64,000 bases of DNA. Source: an uncultured Prochlorococcus sp. (GTDB taxonomy: Bacteria; Cyanobacteriota; Cyanobacteriia; PCC-6307; Cyanobiaceae). Positions 1 to 9,086 of the stretch are shown in pieces; within the stretch, counting starts at the first letter, position 1; every line of letters starts with the position of its first letter. Position numbers and translations under genes: made by a program. The stretch covers positions 20,560-84,559 of the forward strand of contig CACKJM010000005.1 in assembly GCA_902600475.1 (NCBI GenBank), written 5' to 3'. The notes beneath the pieces were generated by a model, which was not told where the DNA came from, did no database searches, and saw only the letters and a program-made list of their open reading frames with translations.

Positions 1-834
1 CAAGAAATAAACTTTAACGAGAAGAAGAATAATGAAAATTTAAATATTGATGAAGATACTGCATTGGTATTAATTAAATCAGACGTAAAAAAAGAAGTTA
101 ATAAGATATCTTTGAATAAAAGATTTACAAATAACAATCAATATAAAGAAAAAGCCAACTCAAACATAAGCCTTCCCAATTTTGTTGAAAAAAAAGTAAA
201 GAATCTAAGAAGAAGTATTAATAGTGAAAAATTAAATGAGAATATTAATGATATTCAAATTAATACAATTAAAGAAACTGAATTAATAAAATGTCGAATT
301 GAGTTAATTAGTCATTGGAAAACCTTATATGGATCAGTTCCTAATGATCATGTAATAGAAGCTTCGATGGATTGGTTTGAAAGAGATATATGGCCAAATC
401 TTGATGGAACAGAAAATCTACCCTTTACGTGGAGTGCAGCCAATAAATTAATGTCAGAATTATGCCCATTTTGGATAAAGAAAAATCCATCCCTTGAAAT
501 TGTTTTATTAATGATTGGTGTTTTAGAAGACCCTTTTGCTACATCAGATCTGATAAATAGAATACCAACACTTATGAGAAGGTTTGTAAGTAGATTTAAG
601 CGAAATAATAGATCAAATTCATTTGAAACGTTGGACTCCACGATGACAGTACATGGAGCACTTAAATTATTGAATTTATCAACATCCGCAGGATCTGCTC
701 ATACTTTCCGTAAAATTAGGGAGGCCTATAAATATATAGCCTTAGAGACTCATCCAGATGCTGGAGGCTCAACAGATCAAATGAGAAAATTAAATGAAGC
801 GTATCAATTGCTAAAAAATCTATATAGAAAATAG
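1..834 (+). CDS. J-domain (DnaJ-like) protein, 5' end outside window
   Basis: The reading frame is open from base 1, so the gene starts upstream of the window; a TTG at 64 is only an internal codon. The first ~100 residues are Lys/Asn-rich and of low complexity. A middle globular part has many Trp and Pro. The last ~60 residues form a J-domain: a helix, the HPD signature (HPDAGG, His codon at 751) and a closing helix ending close to the C-terminus. J-domains stimulate the ATPase of DnaK (Hsp70). A C-terminal J-domain without zinc finger or peptide-binding domain suggests a specialised co-chaperone, not general DnaJ. The client is unknown. Confidence 0.8.
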   Translation, partial: QEINFNEKKNNENLNIDEDTALVLIKSDVKKEVNKISLNKRFTNNNQYKEKANSNISLPNFVEKKVKNLRRSINSEKLNENINDIQINTIKETELIKCRIELISHWKTLYGSVPNDHVIEASMDWFERDIWPNLDGTENLPFTWSAANKLMSELCPFWIKKNPSLEIVLLMIGVLEDPFATSDLINRIPTLMRRFVSRFKRNNRSNSFETLDSTMTVHGALKLLNLSTSAGSAHTFRKIREAYKYIALETHPDAGGSTDQMRKLNEAYQLLKNLYRK

Positions 835-842
835 TATTCAAA

Positions 843-890
843 TTCTCATATAAGACTTATTATAGGTCTTATTAAGAGTCTCATATAAGA
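843..890. repeat. Palindromic repeat copy A (TCTCATATAAGA / AGACTTAT-T-ATAGGTCT)
   Basis: TCTCATATAAGA occurs twice in direct orientation (844-855 and 879-890). Between them lies a near-palindrome, AGACTTATTATAGGTCT (853-869), with one mismatch between its 8-bp arms. The same layout recurs at 1014-1061 and, inverted and diverged, at 1541-1588. Confidence 0.7.
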
Positions 891-1013
891 TAAATGCTAA
901 GTACTAAATTTATGATTTTAATTAATTAATTTTATTCAAATTTATGAAAACAAAAATAATATTAAAATGAAATTAAAATAAAATTTACTTTAAAAAAATT
1001 AACTGTATACAAA

Positions 1014-1061
1014 TTCTTATATGAGACTTATTATAAGTCTATTATATAGTCTCATATTAGA
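1014..1061. repeat. Palindromic repeat copy B (AGACTTAT-T-ATAAGTCT)
   Basis: This matches the copy at 843-890. AGACTTATTATAAGTCT (1024-1040) is a perfect palindrome with 8-bp arms around one T. It is preceded by TTCTTATATG and followed by AGTCTCATATTAGA (1048-1061). Confidence 0.7.
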
Positions 1062-1097
1062 TAAGTAAGATAATTAACCAATTCAAATGAATTATAC

Positions 1098-1186
1098 CCT
1101 AGCTGCTTAATTTCTTGGAATAATCATAAATTAAGTAAAAAAAATAATAAATTATGTCCTTTAAGTGTCCAAGAAATTAAGTAGGG
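1098..1186. repeat. Long inverted repeat, candidate stem-loop
   Basis: CTTAATTTCTTGGA (1106-1119) is the exact reverse complement of TCCAAGAAATTAAG (1168-1181). CCCTA (1098-1102) and TAGGG (1182-1186) extend the stem beyond a four-base GCTG bulge on one side, giving ~19 bp closed by a 48-base AT-rich loop. There is no T-run directly after it on either strand, so it is not a classical terminator. A structured RNA or remnant of an element are both possible. Confidence 0.6.
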
Positions 1187-1223
1187 CTAAAAAGTATTGC
1201 TACTACTGGTATTATTGTCCTCT

Positions 1224-1246
1224 AGTACTGCCTTAAAGACAGTACT
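1224..1246. terminator. Small hairpin at the 3' end of the 82-aa gene
   Basis: AGTACTG (1224-1230) pairs with CAGTACT (1240-1246) around a nine-base loop and overlaps the minus-strand stop codon at 1245-1247. It lacks a strong T-tract, so terminator function is a guess. Confidence 0.35.
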
Positions 1247-1493
1247 ACTTAGATTGAAGTTTTTCAATTGCAGTTTGTTTATCAATACTAGGGATATCAC
1301 TTAATCCGTTAACATCAAACCAAGGGGCGCTAGCCCAATCAAATCCTTCGCCAAAAGTATTATCAGGTGCAGTTATATACCAATGACATGATGCATCTGG
1401 TATGTCAACAGCACATTTTGACCAATCATCTGACCACTGAGGGACTTGTACCCAAAGTACTGAAGATAGAAGTAGAGATAGAATATTGATCAT
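1245..1493 (-). CDS. Small secreted protein, 82 aa
   Basis: The protein starts with a short hydrophobic stretch (residues 4-17) that may act as a signal peptide. The rest is acidic and aromatic (several Trp, Asp), with two cysteines (27 and 36) that could form a disulfide in the periplasm or lumen. I recognise no family. It stands alone between palindromic repeats, with pheT downstream on the same strand about 250 bases beyond copy C. The start (ATG at 1493) is the only good candidate. Function unknown. Confidence 0.6.
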   Translation of the reverse strand: MINILSLLLSSVLWVQVPQWSDDWSKCAVDIPDASCHWYITAPDNTFGEGFDWASAPWFDVNGLSDIPSIDKQTAIEKLQSK

Positions 1494-1540
1494 GCGTATT
1501 ATCTTACAACATTAATTACTTTTATAGGATTATTATCTGT

Positions 1541-1588
1541 CTTAGATAAGAATTATATATAGACTAGTTTATAGTCTCATATGAGATT
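1541..1588. repeat. Palindromic repeat copy C (inverted, diverged)
   Basis: AGACTAGTTTATAGTCT (1561-1577) has perfect 6-bp arms. It is followed by CATATGAGATT and preceded by CTTAGATAAG. The reverse complement aligns with copy B (TCTCATATGAGACT ... CTTATCTAAG). It lies between the 82-aa gene and pheT. Confidence 0.55.
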
Positions 1589-1598
1589 AACAATATAA

Positions 1599-4043
1599 TT
1601 AATTCCTCAATTTAGTGTTAAAACATTTTTCAACATTAGAAATAATATTTGAATGTATTGATGTAATGTCCGAGTCCAGTAATGTTTTATCTTCATCTCT
1701 ATAAGATAATCTAAATGTATAACTTATATGATCACCTCCAAATTTAGTATCTTCAAAAACATCGAGTAAATGTACATCCTCCAAGAGATTTTTTCCTGTT
1801 TTTCTTATTTGTGATGTTATCTCGCTAATTAAAAATTTCTTACTGAAAACAAAATTTATATCCCTTTCCATTTTCGGAACAATTGGGTATTGCTTATATA
1901 TTGGAATCCATTTATTTTTTCTTGTACTAGCTACCAAGAGGTTAGAAACATTTACGTTAAATAAATAAACTTTTTTTAATGACTTCTTTTCTAATATTAG
2001 TTTGGGATGTATTTCACCAAAATAACCTGCATCTTTCCCTTCAATAACTAATTTCGCTGTTCTTCCTGGATGAAGAAAATTAATTGAATCAGTAGGTTTA
2101 TCATCAATTTTTATGTTCAATGATGATAAAGCCTCCTTTAACTTTCCTCTGGCCTGGTAATAATTAAGATCGTTATCCTTACCCGAATTTATCCATTTTC
2201 CAAATTTTTTATTTCCATAAATTGCACCATTCAGAACTTCTTCTTGAATGAGCTCAGTTTTCTTTTGAAAAACATTTCCAATTTCAAATATATAACAACT
2301 TGCTTGTCCAGCTTTTATATTCCGGTTCACTATTTCCAAATGTTCTTTCCAGATATTATCTCTAAGACAGCTTGTTTCTATTAACAAGGGATTAGAAATC
2401 TTTATTAGTTTTTCATTATCTTCAGGAACAAGAGAATAGCTTAGTACTTCGTTAAAACCATTTTCTATAAAACCATTTTTTACTTTTCTCAATGCCAACT
2501 GTTCTGATGACAATTTTCCAGGCTTAATTGGATTAGGAAGTTTTAAGTCGAATCTGTCATACCCTATTAATCTAGCTATTTCTTCAATTAAATCTATTTC
2601 TCTTGTTAAATCATGTGATCTATTAGGAATTACTGCTACATCCCAGCCATATTCTTTATTTTTTAAAGTGCAACCTATAAGTTTTAATTTACCAACTATT
2701 TCACTATCTGATAAATTTCTTTTTTCAAATTGATCGTTAATTATTAATGGTCCAAGAATTTTATGTATTCGATTTCTCCGTAGTTTTATAAATATTTCTT
2801 CATTACTTAATAAATTGGAAGTATTGATGATTGGTGAATTAATAGAAAAATATTCTTCTAAAAGATTAATTGCCCTTGTTACTGCACTTATTGTATTTTT
2901 TGATGAAATCCCTTTTTCATACCTGCTGCTAGATTCTGTTCTTATGCCAGCCGCCTTGGAAGATTTTCTTATAGTAACTGGATTAAAAACAGCGCCTTCA
3001 AGGTAAATAGATGAGGTAGTATTACTTACAGAAGTCTCTAAACCGCCGATAACACCTGCAATAGCAACCGGTTTATCGCAACAAGTAATAACTGTTATAT
3101 TGTCATTTAAGTCATATTCTTTACCATCTAAACAAATAAGGCTTTCGTTATCCTTGCCTTTTCTTACAGAAAAATCTTCTGGAGAAACATCCTTACCAAT
3201 TAAATTTGATAGTTTATCTTTATCAAACGCATGCAAAGGTTGACCTTGTTCTAAAAGAATATAATTTGTCAAATCAACTAGAAGATTAATAGATTTTATA
3301 CCTGATTTTTCAATACGGTCTATTAGCCAATTTGGCGATAATTTCTCTCCATTTACTCCATCAATACAGCTTATTGTATAAATGCAATTAGATTCTATAG
3401 CCTCTGGACAAAGTTTAATTCCCTTAAGTAAATGAATATTGTATTTATGATTTAATTCTGGAAAATTTAATGTGGATTCTAAAAGGGCAGAAATTTCACG
3501 GGCTATACCTATAACAGACATTCCGTCAGGTCTATTAGCTGTAATGGCTAAATCATAAATATAATCATTTAATTGAAGCAAGTCAGACCCTGGAGTGCCC
3601 AATTCATGTTTTAGGGCCAAAACTTCATCAACGATCTCTATCCCTTCGCTATAGTCCTCTAAACCAAGTTCCTGCAGTGAACATATCATTCCTTCACTCA
3701 TGACACCTCTAATTTCGCTTTTTTTAATAGTTAAATCAACTGCATTTAATTTCGCGCCGACAGTAGCAACATAAACATAAATATTTGGTTTAATATTGCG
3801 CGCGCCACAGATAATTTGTAAATTCTTTGAATTACCAATATCGACTTGGCAAATTGAAAGTTTGTCAGATCCTTCGTGTTTTAAAACAGATAATACCTTA
3901 CCTAAAACAACACCATTTACATTTTCTGAACAATCTTCTAATGATTCAACCTCAAATCCACCAATAGACAATTTCTCAGAGAGATCTTCAGGAGTAGAAG
4001 TAATTTCTACTAAATTTTTCAACCAATTTTGAGAAACTTTCAT
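1599..4043 (-). CDS. pheT: Phenylalanyl-tRNA synthetase beta subunit
   Basis: The 814-aa length is normal for bacterial PheT, which with PheS forms the (alpha-beta)2 enzyme charging tRNA-Phe in the cytoplasm. From N to C one sees an EMAP-type tRNA-binding OB fold (residues ~40-150, LGKVLSVLKHEGSDKLSICQ), the B3/B4 editing region (~210-400), B5 (~410-500), a catalytic-like core, and the C-terminal ferredoxin-like anticodon-binding domain starting near YPIVPKMERDINFVF (~715-814). pheS is not in the window, as is usual in cyanobacteria where the two genes are apart. It diverges from rpmG across about 100 bases. Confidence 0.97.
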   Translation of the reverse strand: MKVSQNWLKNLVEITSTPEDLSEKLSIGGFEVESLEDCSENVNGVVLGKVLSVLKHEGSDKLSICQVDIGNSKNLQIICGARNIKPNIYVYVATVGAKLNAVDLTIKKSEIRGVMSEGMICSLQELGLEDYSEGIEIVDEVLALKHELGTPGSDLLQLNDYIYDLAITANRPDGMSVIGIAREISALLESTLNFPELNHKYNIHLLKGIKLCPEAIESNCIYTISCIDGVNGEKLSPNWLIDRIEKSGIKSINLLVDLTNYILLEQGQPLHAFDKDKLSNLIGKDVSPEDFSVRKGKDNESLICLDGKEYDLNDNITVITCCDKPVAIAGVIGGLETSVSNTTSSIYLEGAVFNPVTIRKSSKAAGIRTESSSRYEKGISSKNTISAVTRAINLLEEYFSINSPIINTSNLLSNEEIFIKLRRNRIHKILGPLIINDQFEKRNLSDSEIVGKLKLIGCTLKNKEYGWDVAVIPNRSHDLTREIDLIEEIARLIGYDRFDLKLPNPIKPGKLSSEQLALRKVKNGFIENGFNEVLSYSLVPEDNEKLIKISNPLLIETSCLRDNIWKEHLEIVNRNIKAGQASCYIFEIGNVFQKKTELIQEEVLNGAIYGNKKFGKWINSGKDNDLNYYQARGKLKEALSSLNIKIDDKPTDSINFLHPGRTAKLVIEGKDAGYFGEIHPKLILEKKSLKKVYLFNVNVSNLLVASTRKNKWIPIYKQYPIVPKMERDINFVFSKKFLISEITSQIRKTGKNLLEDVHLLDVFEDTKFGGDHISYTFRLSYRDEDKTLLDSDITSIHSNIISNVEKCFNTKLRN

Positions 4044-4144
4044 ATATATTTTTTAATCAATGTTGATAAAAGAAAAGAGTAAATCTTCAAAAAAGTTTGT
4101 TGAAGATGTACAATAGAAAATTATACAATAAAGTATTAATTAAA

Positions 4145-4339
4145 ATGGCAAAAAAAGGGACAAGAGTTGTAGTGACCCTGGAATGTACTGAAGCTAGGAC
4201 AAGCACAGATCCTAAGAGATCAAATGGTGTATCAAGATATACTACTGAAAAGAATCGTAGAAATACAACTGAAAGGTTAGAACTAAAAAAGTTTAATCCT
4301 CATTTAAATAGAATGACAATTCACAAAGAAATTAAGTAA
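4145..4339 (+). CDS. rpmG: 50S ribosomal protein L33
   Basis: From [18 protein letters not shown] this is a 64-residue L33. It is basic, with the cyanobacterial pattern in which zinc-binding cysteines are mostly absent (one Cys is seen). The frame is open upstream to 4097, but L33 proteins begin at MAKKG, so I place the start at 4145. It belongs to the large ribosomal subunit. rpsR follows after 17 bases, so the two are surely cotranscribed; rpmG-rpsR is a common cyanobacterial and plastid pair. Confidence 0.95.
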   Translation: MAKKGTRVVVTLECTEARTSTDPKRSNGVSRYTTEKNRRNTTERLELKKFNPHLNRMTIHKEIK

Positions 4340-4356
4340 TCAAATCAAATTAAATC

Positions 4357-4578
4357 ATGCCTAATTCAATTTTTAAAAAACAATTATCACCTATCAAACC
4401 TGGAGATCCTATTGACTATAAGGATGTAGAACTACTAAAAAAATTCATAACTGAGAGGGGCAAAATTTTACCAAGAAGGATGACAGGTTTAACCTCTAAG
4501 CAACAAAGAGATCTCACATTAGCTGTTAAAAGAGCCAGAATTGTAGCTCTTTTACCCTTCGTAAATCCTGAAGGATAA
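4357..4578 (+). CDS. rpsR: 30S ribosomal protein S18
   Basis: The 73-aa basic protein carries the S18 core, including [19 protein letters not shown] and the closing [10 protein letters not shown]. It binds 16S rRNA in the small subunit next to S6. It lies 17 bases after rpmG and 45 bases before the RNB exonuclease gene on the same strand. Confidence 0.96.
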   Translation: MPNSIFKKQLSPIKPGDPIDYKDVELLKKFITERGKILPRRMTGLTSKQQRDLTLAVKRARIVALLPFVNPEG

Positions 4579-4623
4579 TTTCATATTGAATATAGTTTGC
4601 AATATAATTAATATCTCAAATAT

Positions 4624-5808
4624 TTGAAAGATTTAACTAATTTAAAAACATATATTATTGACTCTGATGATCCACATGAGGTTGATGACGCAATTTCATT
4701 AGAAATAAAAGAAGGAAATAAAAAAAATTTGTGGATACATATTAGTAATCCATGCAAACTCTTTTTGCATGACTCTAGTGTTGATTTAAATGCAAGAAAG
4801 AGAAATAGCAGTTTATATTTAATTGATCAATATGTTCCAATGCTTCCTAAGGATATTCTTGAAAAGGCAAATCTAGCTCAAAATAAAGTTTCAGAAACTA
4901 TAAGTGCAGCAATTGAATTCAATGACGATGGATCAATAAATAAATATGAAATAACTGAAGCAATAATAAAACCAAAATATCAATTAACATATGAAGATGC
5001 AAATGAAATATTAGAAATAGAACCTAAAGAAGAAATAGAATTAATTGAGATTAAAAATTTATTAGAAAAAAGTATTACATTCAGAAAGAAACAAGGAGCA
5101 ATTATTTTTGAAAGTCCTAATAATAAAATTAAATTATATGAGGATAAGATTATACTAACTAAATTAGAGAAAACAATATCACAAAGTATAGTTTCAGAAT
5201 CAATGATATTAATGGGTTATGTAACAAGTTTATTTATAGATAAATATGATTTAGCGGCAGCATTTAGGATTCAAAAAATAAACTGCAATCCTTCTGAAAT
5301 ACTTAATAAATACAATGATAGTGATATTAAATATATAATATTAAAACAATATATGGGAAGAAGTTACATAACTACTAAGCCAGGAATCCATGAATCACTA
5401 GGCCTTAAAATGTATGTACAATGTACTTCACCATTACGAAGATATCTTGATTTAATTATTCAAAGACAAGTCTATAATAAAATTAATAACTACGAAGTTC
5501 TTAGTAAAGATTCAGTCTCTAAGATTATTGATTATTCAAAAAATAGACAATTAGAAAATAATAATATATTTAAAAATGATAAATTTAAATATTTATCATT
5601 ATTTTTTAAGAATGAAAAAAAACCTTTTTATAAGGTAATATTCGTTAAGTGGATTAATCATAAAAAAAATATTGCATTGGTTTATTTCCCAGATTATTCA
5701 CTAGAATTACTTATTACTCTTTTTGTATCAATAGAAATATATAGTAATAAAATATATAAAGTTAAATATATTATAAATGATAGTAATCTTTTAGAATTTA
5801 TTTATTAA
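4624..5808 (+). CDS. RNB-domain exoribonuclease (RNase II family), RNB-only form
   Basis: This 394-aa protein consists almost only of the RNB 3'-5' exonuclease domain. The metal-binding segment IDSDDPHEVDDAIS (residues ~12-25) keeps the Asp residues at the first, ninth and tenth places and has Glu at the seventh. The later SPLRRYLDLIIQR motif (near residue 269) supplies the conserved Arg pair. The N-terminal cold-shock domains of full-length RNase II/R are absent and the C-terminal ~100 residues are only weakly S1-like. TTG at 4624 is the best start. It follows rpsR closely, so it may be cotranscribed with ribosomal genes. Likely role: degradation or maturation of RNA. Confidence 0.85.
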   Translation: MKDLTNLKTYIIDSDDPHEVDDAISLEIKEGNKKNLWIHISNPCKLFLHDSSVDLNARKRNSSLYLIDQYVPMLPKDILEKANLAQNKVSETISAAIEFNDDGSINKYEITEAIIKPKYQLTYEDANEILEIEPKEEIELIEIKNLLEKSITFRKKQGAIIFESPNNKIKLYEDKIILTKLEKTISQSIVSESMILMGYVTSLFIDKYDLAAAFRIQKINCNPSEILNKYNDSDIKYIILKQYMGRSYITTKPGIHESLGLKMYVQCTSPLRRYLDLIIQRQVYNKINNYEVLSKDSVSKIIDYSKNRQLENNNIFKNDKFKYLSLFFKNEKKPFYKVIFVKWINHKKNIALVYFPDYSLELLITLFVSIEIYSNKIYKVKYIINDSNLLEFIY

Positions 5809-5876
5809 AAATATAATAAATAGAATAGGTTGTTATTAGTTTAAAAAATATCTGTTAGTATTAATAAAAAAACTTT

Positions 5877-7421
5877 ATGACTTTTGTCATTACTACTCCT
5901 TTATACTATGTTAATGATAAACCTCATTTAGGAAGTGTATATACAACAATAATTTGTGACTCAATAGCTAGGTATAAAAGGCTTGCAGGTGAAGATGTTA
6001 TTTTCATCACTGGTGTTGATGAACATGGTTTAAAAATACAAAGAACAGCTAATGAAAAGGGTATTGAACCAAAATCACATTGTGATGAAATCTCAGAAGT
6101 CTTTAATAATAATTGGAAAAATTGGAATATATCATTTGACAAATTTATAAGAACAAGCTCAAAAAATCATGAATTTGTTGTTAAGGAATTTTATGAAAGA
6201 GTAAAAGCTTCAGATGATATCTATATGGGAGTTCAAAAAGGTTGGTATTGTGTCGGTTGTGAAGAATTTAAAGATAATCCAGAAAACTCATCAACATACA
6301 AGTGTCCAATACATCAAAAAAATCTAGAATGGAAAAATGAAGAGAATCTCTTTTTTAGGCTTTCAAAATATCAAAATGAAATCGAGAAAATAATCAACGA
6401 ACCTTCTTTTATAGAGCCAATAGAAAGAAAGAATGAAATTATAAATTTTGTTTCTAGAGGTTTAAAGGATTTTTCAATTTCAAGAACAAATGTTACATGG
6501 GGAATTCCAGTTCCTGGTTACGATAAACATACCTTTTATGTATGGTTTGATGCTTTACTTGGATATGTAAGTTCCATAAGTTCTGATGCGACAGAATATT
6601 CATTGGAAAAATCAATTAATGGAGGATGGCCAGCTGATGTTCATTTAATTGGTAAGGATATTCTGAGATTTCATGCTGTATACTGGCCTGCAATGCTCAT
6701 TTCTGCCAAAATGAAAGTTCCTAAAAAGGTTTTTGGGCACGGGTTTCTTACAAGAGAGGGGCAAAAAATGGGAAAAAGCTTAGGAAATGTACTCGACCCT
6801 GATTTGTTGCTTACAAAATATGGAAATGATCCAGTAAGGTGGTACCTCATTAAGGACATATCACTAGGAAATGATGGAGATTTTCAAGATAAAAGATTTG
6901 TTGACATCATCAATAATGACTTAGCAAATACAATTGGTAATTTATTAAATAGAACATCATCAATGTCTAGAAAATGGTTTGATAATAAAGTGCCAAATAA
7001 TGAAAAAATTTTAAGTGAAAATAAATTAGAGAATTTTGCAAAAATCTCAGTTGAAAACTTTATTAATAACTTTGATAACTACAAATTAGATCTAGCAGCT
7101 AATGAAGTACTGAGCCTAGCAATTAATACAAATTTGTATTTGAATAATAATCAGCCATGGCTGCTTATAAAAGAGAAAGATAATCTACCTCTAGTTAAAG
7201 AAATTATTTATAACGTTCTAGAAAGTACCCGAATAATAGGATTATTATTACTACCGTTATTGCCCGAATTATCAACAAAAATTAATGAACAACTTGGTTC
7301 TATATACAGAGAGGAAATCCCTTGGAAAAAACAATTAATCTGGGGATTATTAGTTAGCGACTCAAATCTACCTAAACCCACTCCAATCATTAATAAACTT
7401 GAGTATGAGCAACAACTATAG
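5877..7421 (+). CDS. metG: Methionyl-tRNA synthetase
   Basis: The 514-aa class I synthetase charges tRNA-Met and initiator tRNA with methionine. The HIGH-type motif appears as HLGS (residues 17-20), the KMSKS loop as KMGKS (297-301), and a zinc knuckle is visible (CVGC plus a later CPIH). The C-terminal anticodon-binding helical domain is present. It lacks the extra C-terminal tRNA-binding domain of E. coli MetG, as is typical for the short form. Its last 17 bases overlap the next gene. The substrate tRNAs (10162 and 51673) and fmt are in the same window. Confidence 0.97.
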   Translation: MTFVITTPLYYVNDKPHLGSVYTTIICDSIARYKRLAGEDVIFITGVDEHGLKIQRTANEKGIEPKSHCDEISEVFNNNWKNWNISFDKFIRTSSKNHEFVVKEFYERVKASDDIYMGVQKGWYCVGCEEFKDNPENSSTYKCPIHQKNLEWKNEENLFFRLSKYQNEIEKIINEPSFIEPIERKNEIINFVSRGLKDFSISRTNVTWGIPVPGYDKHTFYVWFDALLGYVSSISSDATEYSLEKSINGGWPADVHLIGKDILRFHAVYWPAMLISAKMKVPKKVFGHGFLTREGQKMGKSLGNVLDPDLLLTKYGNDPVRWYLIKDISLGNDGDFQDKRFVDIINNDLANTIGNLLNRTSSMSRKWFDNKVPNNEKILSENKLENFAKISVENFINNFDNYKLDLAANEVLSLAINTNLYLNNNQPWLLIKEKDNLPLVKEIIYNVLESTRIIGLLLLPLLPELSTKINEQLGSIYREEIPWKKQLIWGLLVSDSNLPKPTPIINKLEYEQQL

Positions 7422-8028
7422 ATTAATAATTTTCCTTCCATTATTTTTCCTTGGTTGCGCCCCAAATGTAATTGATGAAAATAAAGTTATACAAAAAATA
7501 GACAGTTTAGATATGACTATTTTCTCTAAAAGTGGAGATAAAAAATATTCTATTACCAGTCCAAATTCAAGTTATAACAAAACTGAATTAAAATTCGAAT
7601 TAAAAAAACCTATCATTAATATTCTTAATGGTGAAGAAACTAAATATATTATTAGTTCAGAAGAATCTACATTATCAGAAAACAATAAACTCTTGAAATT
7701 GAAAGGAAATGTTAAATTAAAAACTTTAAAAAAGAATGAGGATATTTTAAATGCTGACAATTTTATTTGGAATATAGAAAATACTTACTATCTATTAGAG
7801 GGAAATATAAGATTTGAAAATCAAAATATCATCTTAAATTCAGGAAAAGCCATCTTGGATTCAGATAACATAATTGAATTTTTCAATCCAGTAAAATATA
7901 TAATAAAAGATGAAAATAACGAAAATAAATATGAAATAAACTCTGAAAATGCTTTCTATAATTTAAAGACTGAATCAGTAAGTTTTGAAGCAAAAGATAA
8001 AAGAGTTAAATCAATAATATATTTTTAA
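7405..8028 (+). CDS. LptC-like lipoprotein (LPS export)
   Basis: From ATG 7405 the protein has 207 residues. It starts with a hydrophobic segment ending in a lipobox-like FLGC (Cys 18), so it is probably lipidated. The rest consists of beta-rich repeats of the LptA/LptC type (SGDKKYSITSPNSSY; a metal-free jellyroll slice pattern), as in cyanobacterial LptC-like proteins that link the inner-membrane LptBFG complex to the periplasmic bridge for lipopolysaccharide. It overlaps metG by 17 bases, so translation is likely coupled. The family call rests on fold-like pattern and lipobox, so moderate certainty. Confidence 0.7.
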   Translation: MSNNYRLIIFLPLFFLGCAPNVIDENKVIQKIDSLDMTIFSKSGDKKYSITSPNSSYNKTELKFELKKPIINILNGEETKYIISSEESTLSENNKLLKLKGNVKLKTLKKNEDILNADNFIWNIENTYYLLEGNIRFENQNIILNSGKAILDSDNIIEFFNPVKYIIKDENNENKYEINSENAFYNLKTESVSFEAKDKRVKSIIYF

Positions 8029-8654
8029 ATTTTATTTTTTGAGAAAATATTATTAATTTTTTTAGACCAGTTATTAATCCATTTTTCATCAGACTTAGTA
8101 AAACACTTAGCACTCCAGCCTCCAATCAATATAAAAGCCTTATTATTTATTGGTACAACTAAAATAGAAGGAATTTCAGCACAAAAATTATAAAATTCAT
8201 CTCTTCCTGGATAAAATTTAGTGTTTGCCAATGATATTAATTTCATATCTTTAATAGATCTCAGACAAGTTTCCCCAGGTTTAAAATCATTACTTGAAGT
8301 GATGATGCCCCTCCTCAATATATTAACGCCATCATTGTGAATTAATATTGCTGCTGCTGCTGTAGAAGTTAATATCGCTTCAGATCCCCATGCAAGTTCA
8401 TCAATAACTTCATCCGGCATTTTTCTATCGAAGAGAAACTTATTTTCTCCTTTTAAAACAGATTTCTCACCAGCTATGGGTTGGAATTGTTTAAATAAAA
8501 AACCTATCAAAATAATAATTAACGAAGCTATAGCAGCTAACACTTGTGCTCTTTCAAGCTCAGGAGTGATTGTTTCTATTGAAATGAAATTTACTATCTG
8601 AAAAATAAAGAGTATTACACCGACTGATATTAATGATTTCCCATTGAATCCCAT
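8025..8654 (-). CDS. CCB2/CCB4-type cofactor assembly protein for cytochrome b6
   Basis: The 209-aa protein has two N-terminal membrane helices (residues ~7-25 and ~38-57) and a soluble C-terminal domain with GSEAILTSTAAAAILIH and ILIGGWSAKCFTKSD. This pattern matches the cyanobacterial 'cofactor assembly of complex C subunit B' family, which takes part in covalent attachment of haem ci to cytochrome b6 on the thylakoid membrane. It converges on the LptC-like gene with a 4-base overlap and diverges from the small membrane protein at 8765. Confidence 0.82.
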   Translation of the reverse strand: MGFNGKSLISVGVILFIFQIVNFISIETITPELERAQVLAAIASLIIILIGFLFKQFQPIAGEKSVLKGENKFLFDRKMPDEVIDELAWGSEAILTSTAAAAILIHNDGVNILRRGIITSSNDFKPGETCLRSIKDMKLISLANTKFYPGRDEFYNFCAEIPSILVVPINNKAFILIGGWSAKCFTKSDEKWINNWSKKINNIFSKNKI

Positions 8655-8764
8655 ATTTAAAATATGTTATTTCTAATTAAATTATGCAAATATTATATTG
8701 TTTAGTACATTTAAAATTACTAAACATATAGTTTTTAATATATAATTAACCAAAACATCTCAAA

Positions 8765-9076
8765 ATGAACCTAAAAATCAATAAATATATACTTTCCCTT
8801 ATCTTTACTGGCTTTATTTTTATTCTTATACCTTCGACTACATACGCAAATGATATTAGTAGTATAAATAAATATTTTGGTATTACTCAACAAAAGACTG
8901 TTATCAATTACGAAAAAAGTCAGCCCTCATCTATAGACAATCCTGTAGTGGATCCAAATTTTAACACTATGAGATCAAAAGATACTGAGAGTTCAACTGC
9001 TACTTATATAGTTATAGGTTTGTTAATTGCTGCCACAATTATTCCTTTAGCAACATGGTGGTATTTCTCTAAATAA
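8765..9076 (+). CDS. Small membrane protein with signal peptide and C-terminal anchor, 103 aa
   Basis: There is an N-terminal signal sequence (residues ~8-28, ending near TTYA) and a C-terminal transmembrane helix (TYIVIGLLIAATIIPLATWW). Between them lies a ~50-residue polar, probably periplasmic or luminal, segment. I do not recognise the family. A TATAAT box (8741-8746) sits just upstream in the divergent spacer. cobU follows after ten bases on the same strand. Confidence 0.65.
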   Translation: MNLKINKYILSLIFTGFIFILIPSTTYANDISSINKYFGITQQKTVINYEKSQPSSIDNPVVDPNFNTMRSKDTESSTATYIVIGLLIAATIIPLATWWYFSK

Positions 9077-9086
9077 TAGAGAATTT

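Larger units (their letters stand above)
835..1244. other. Gene-poor spacer with palindromic repeats and a long inverted repeat
   Basis: I find no convincing coding region in these 410 bases. They hold two copies of a palindromic repeat (843-890 and 1014-1061), a 14-bp perfect inverted repeat that can form a long stem-loop (1098-1186), and a short hairpin at 1224-1246 overlapping the stop codon of the next gene. The rest is very AT-rich. Confidence 0.6.

Noticed and set aside
348..641. Open frame of 97 codons on the minus strand
   Set aside because: It lies opposite the J-domain gene, which shows clear protein motifs; the antisense frame has no domain and arises from AT-rich codon use.
4097..4144. 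Extended start for L33
   Set aside because: L33 proteins start at MAKKG; the upstream codons are leader sequence.
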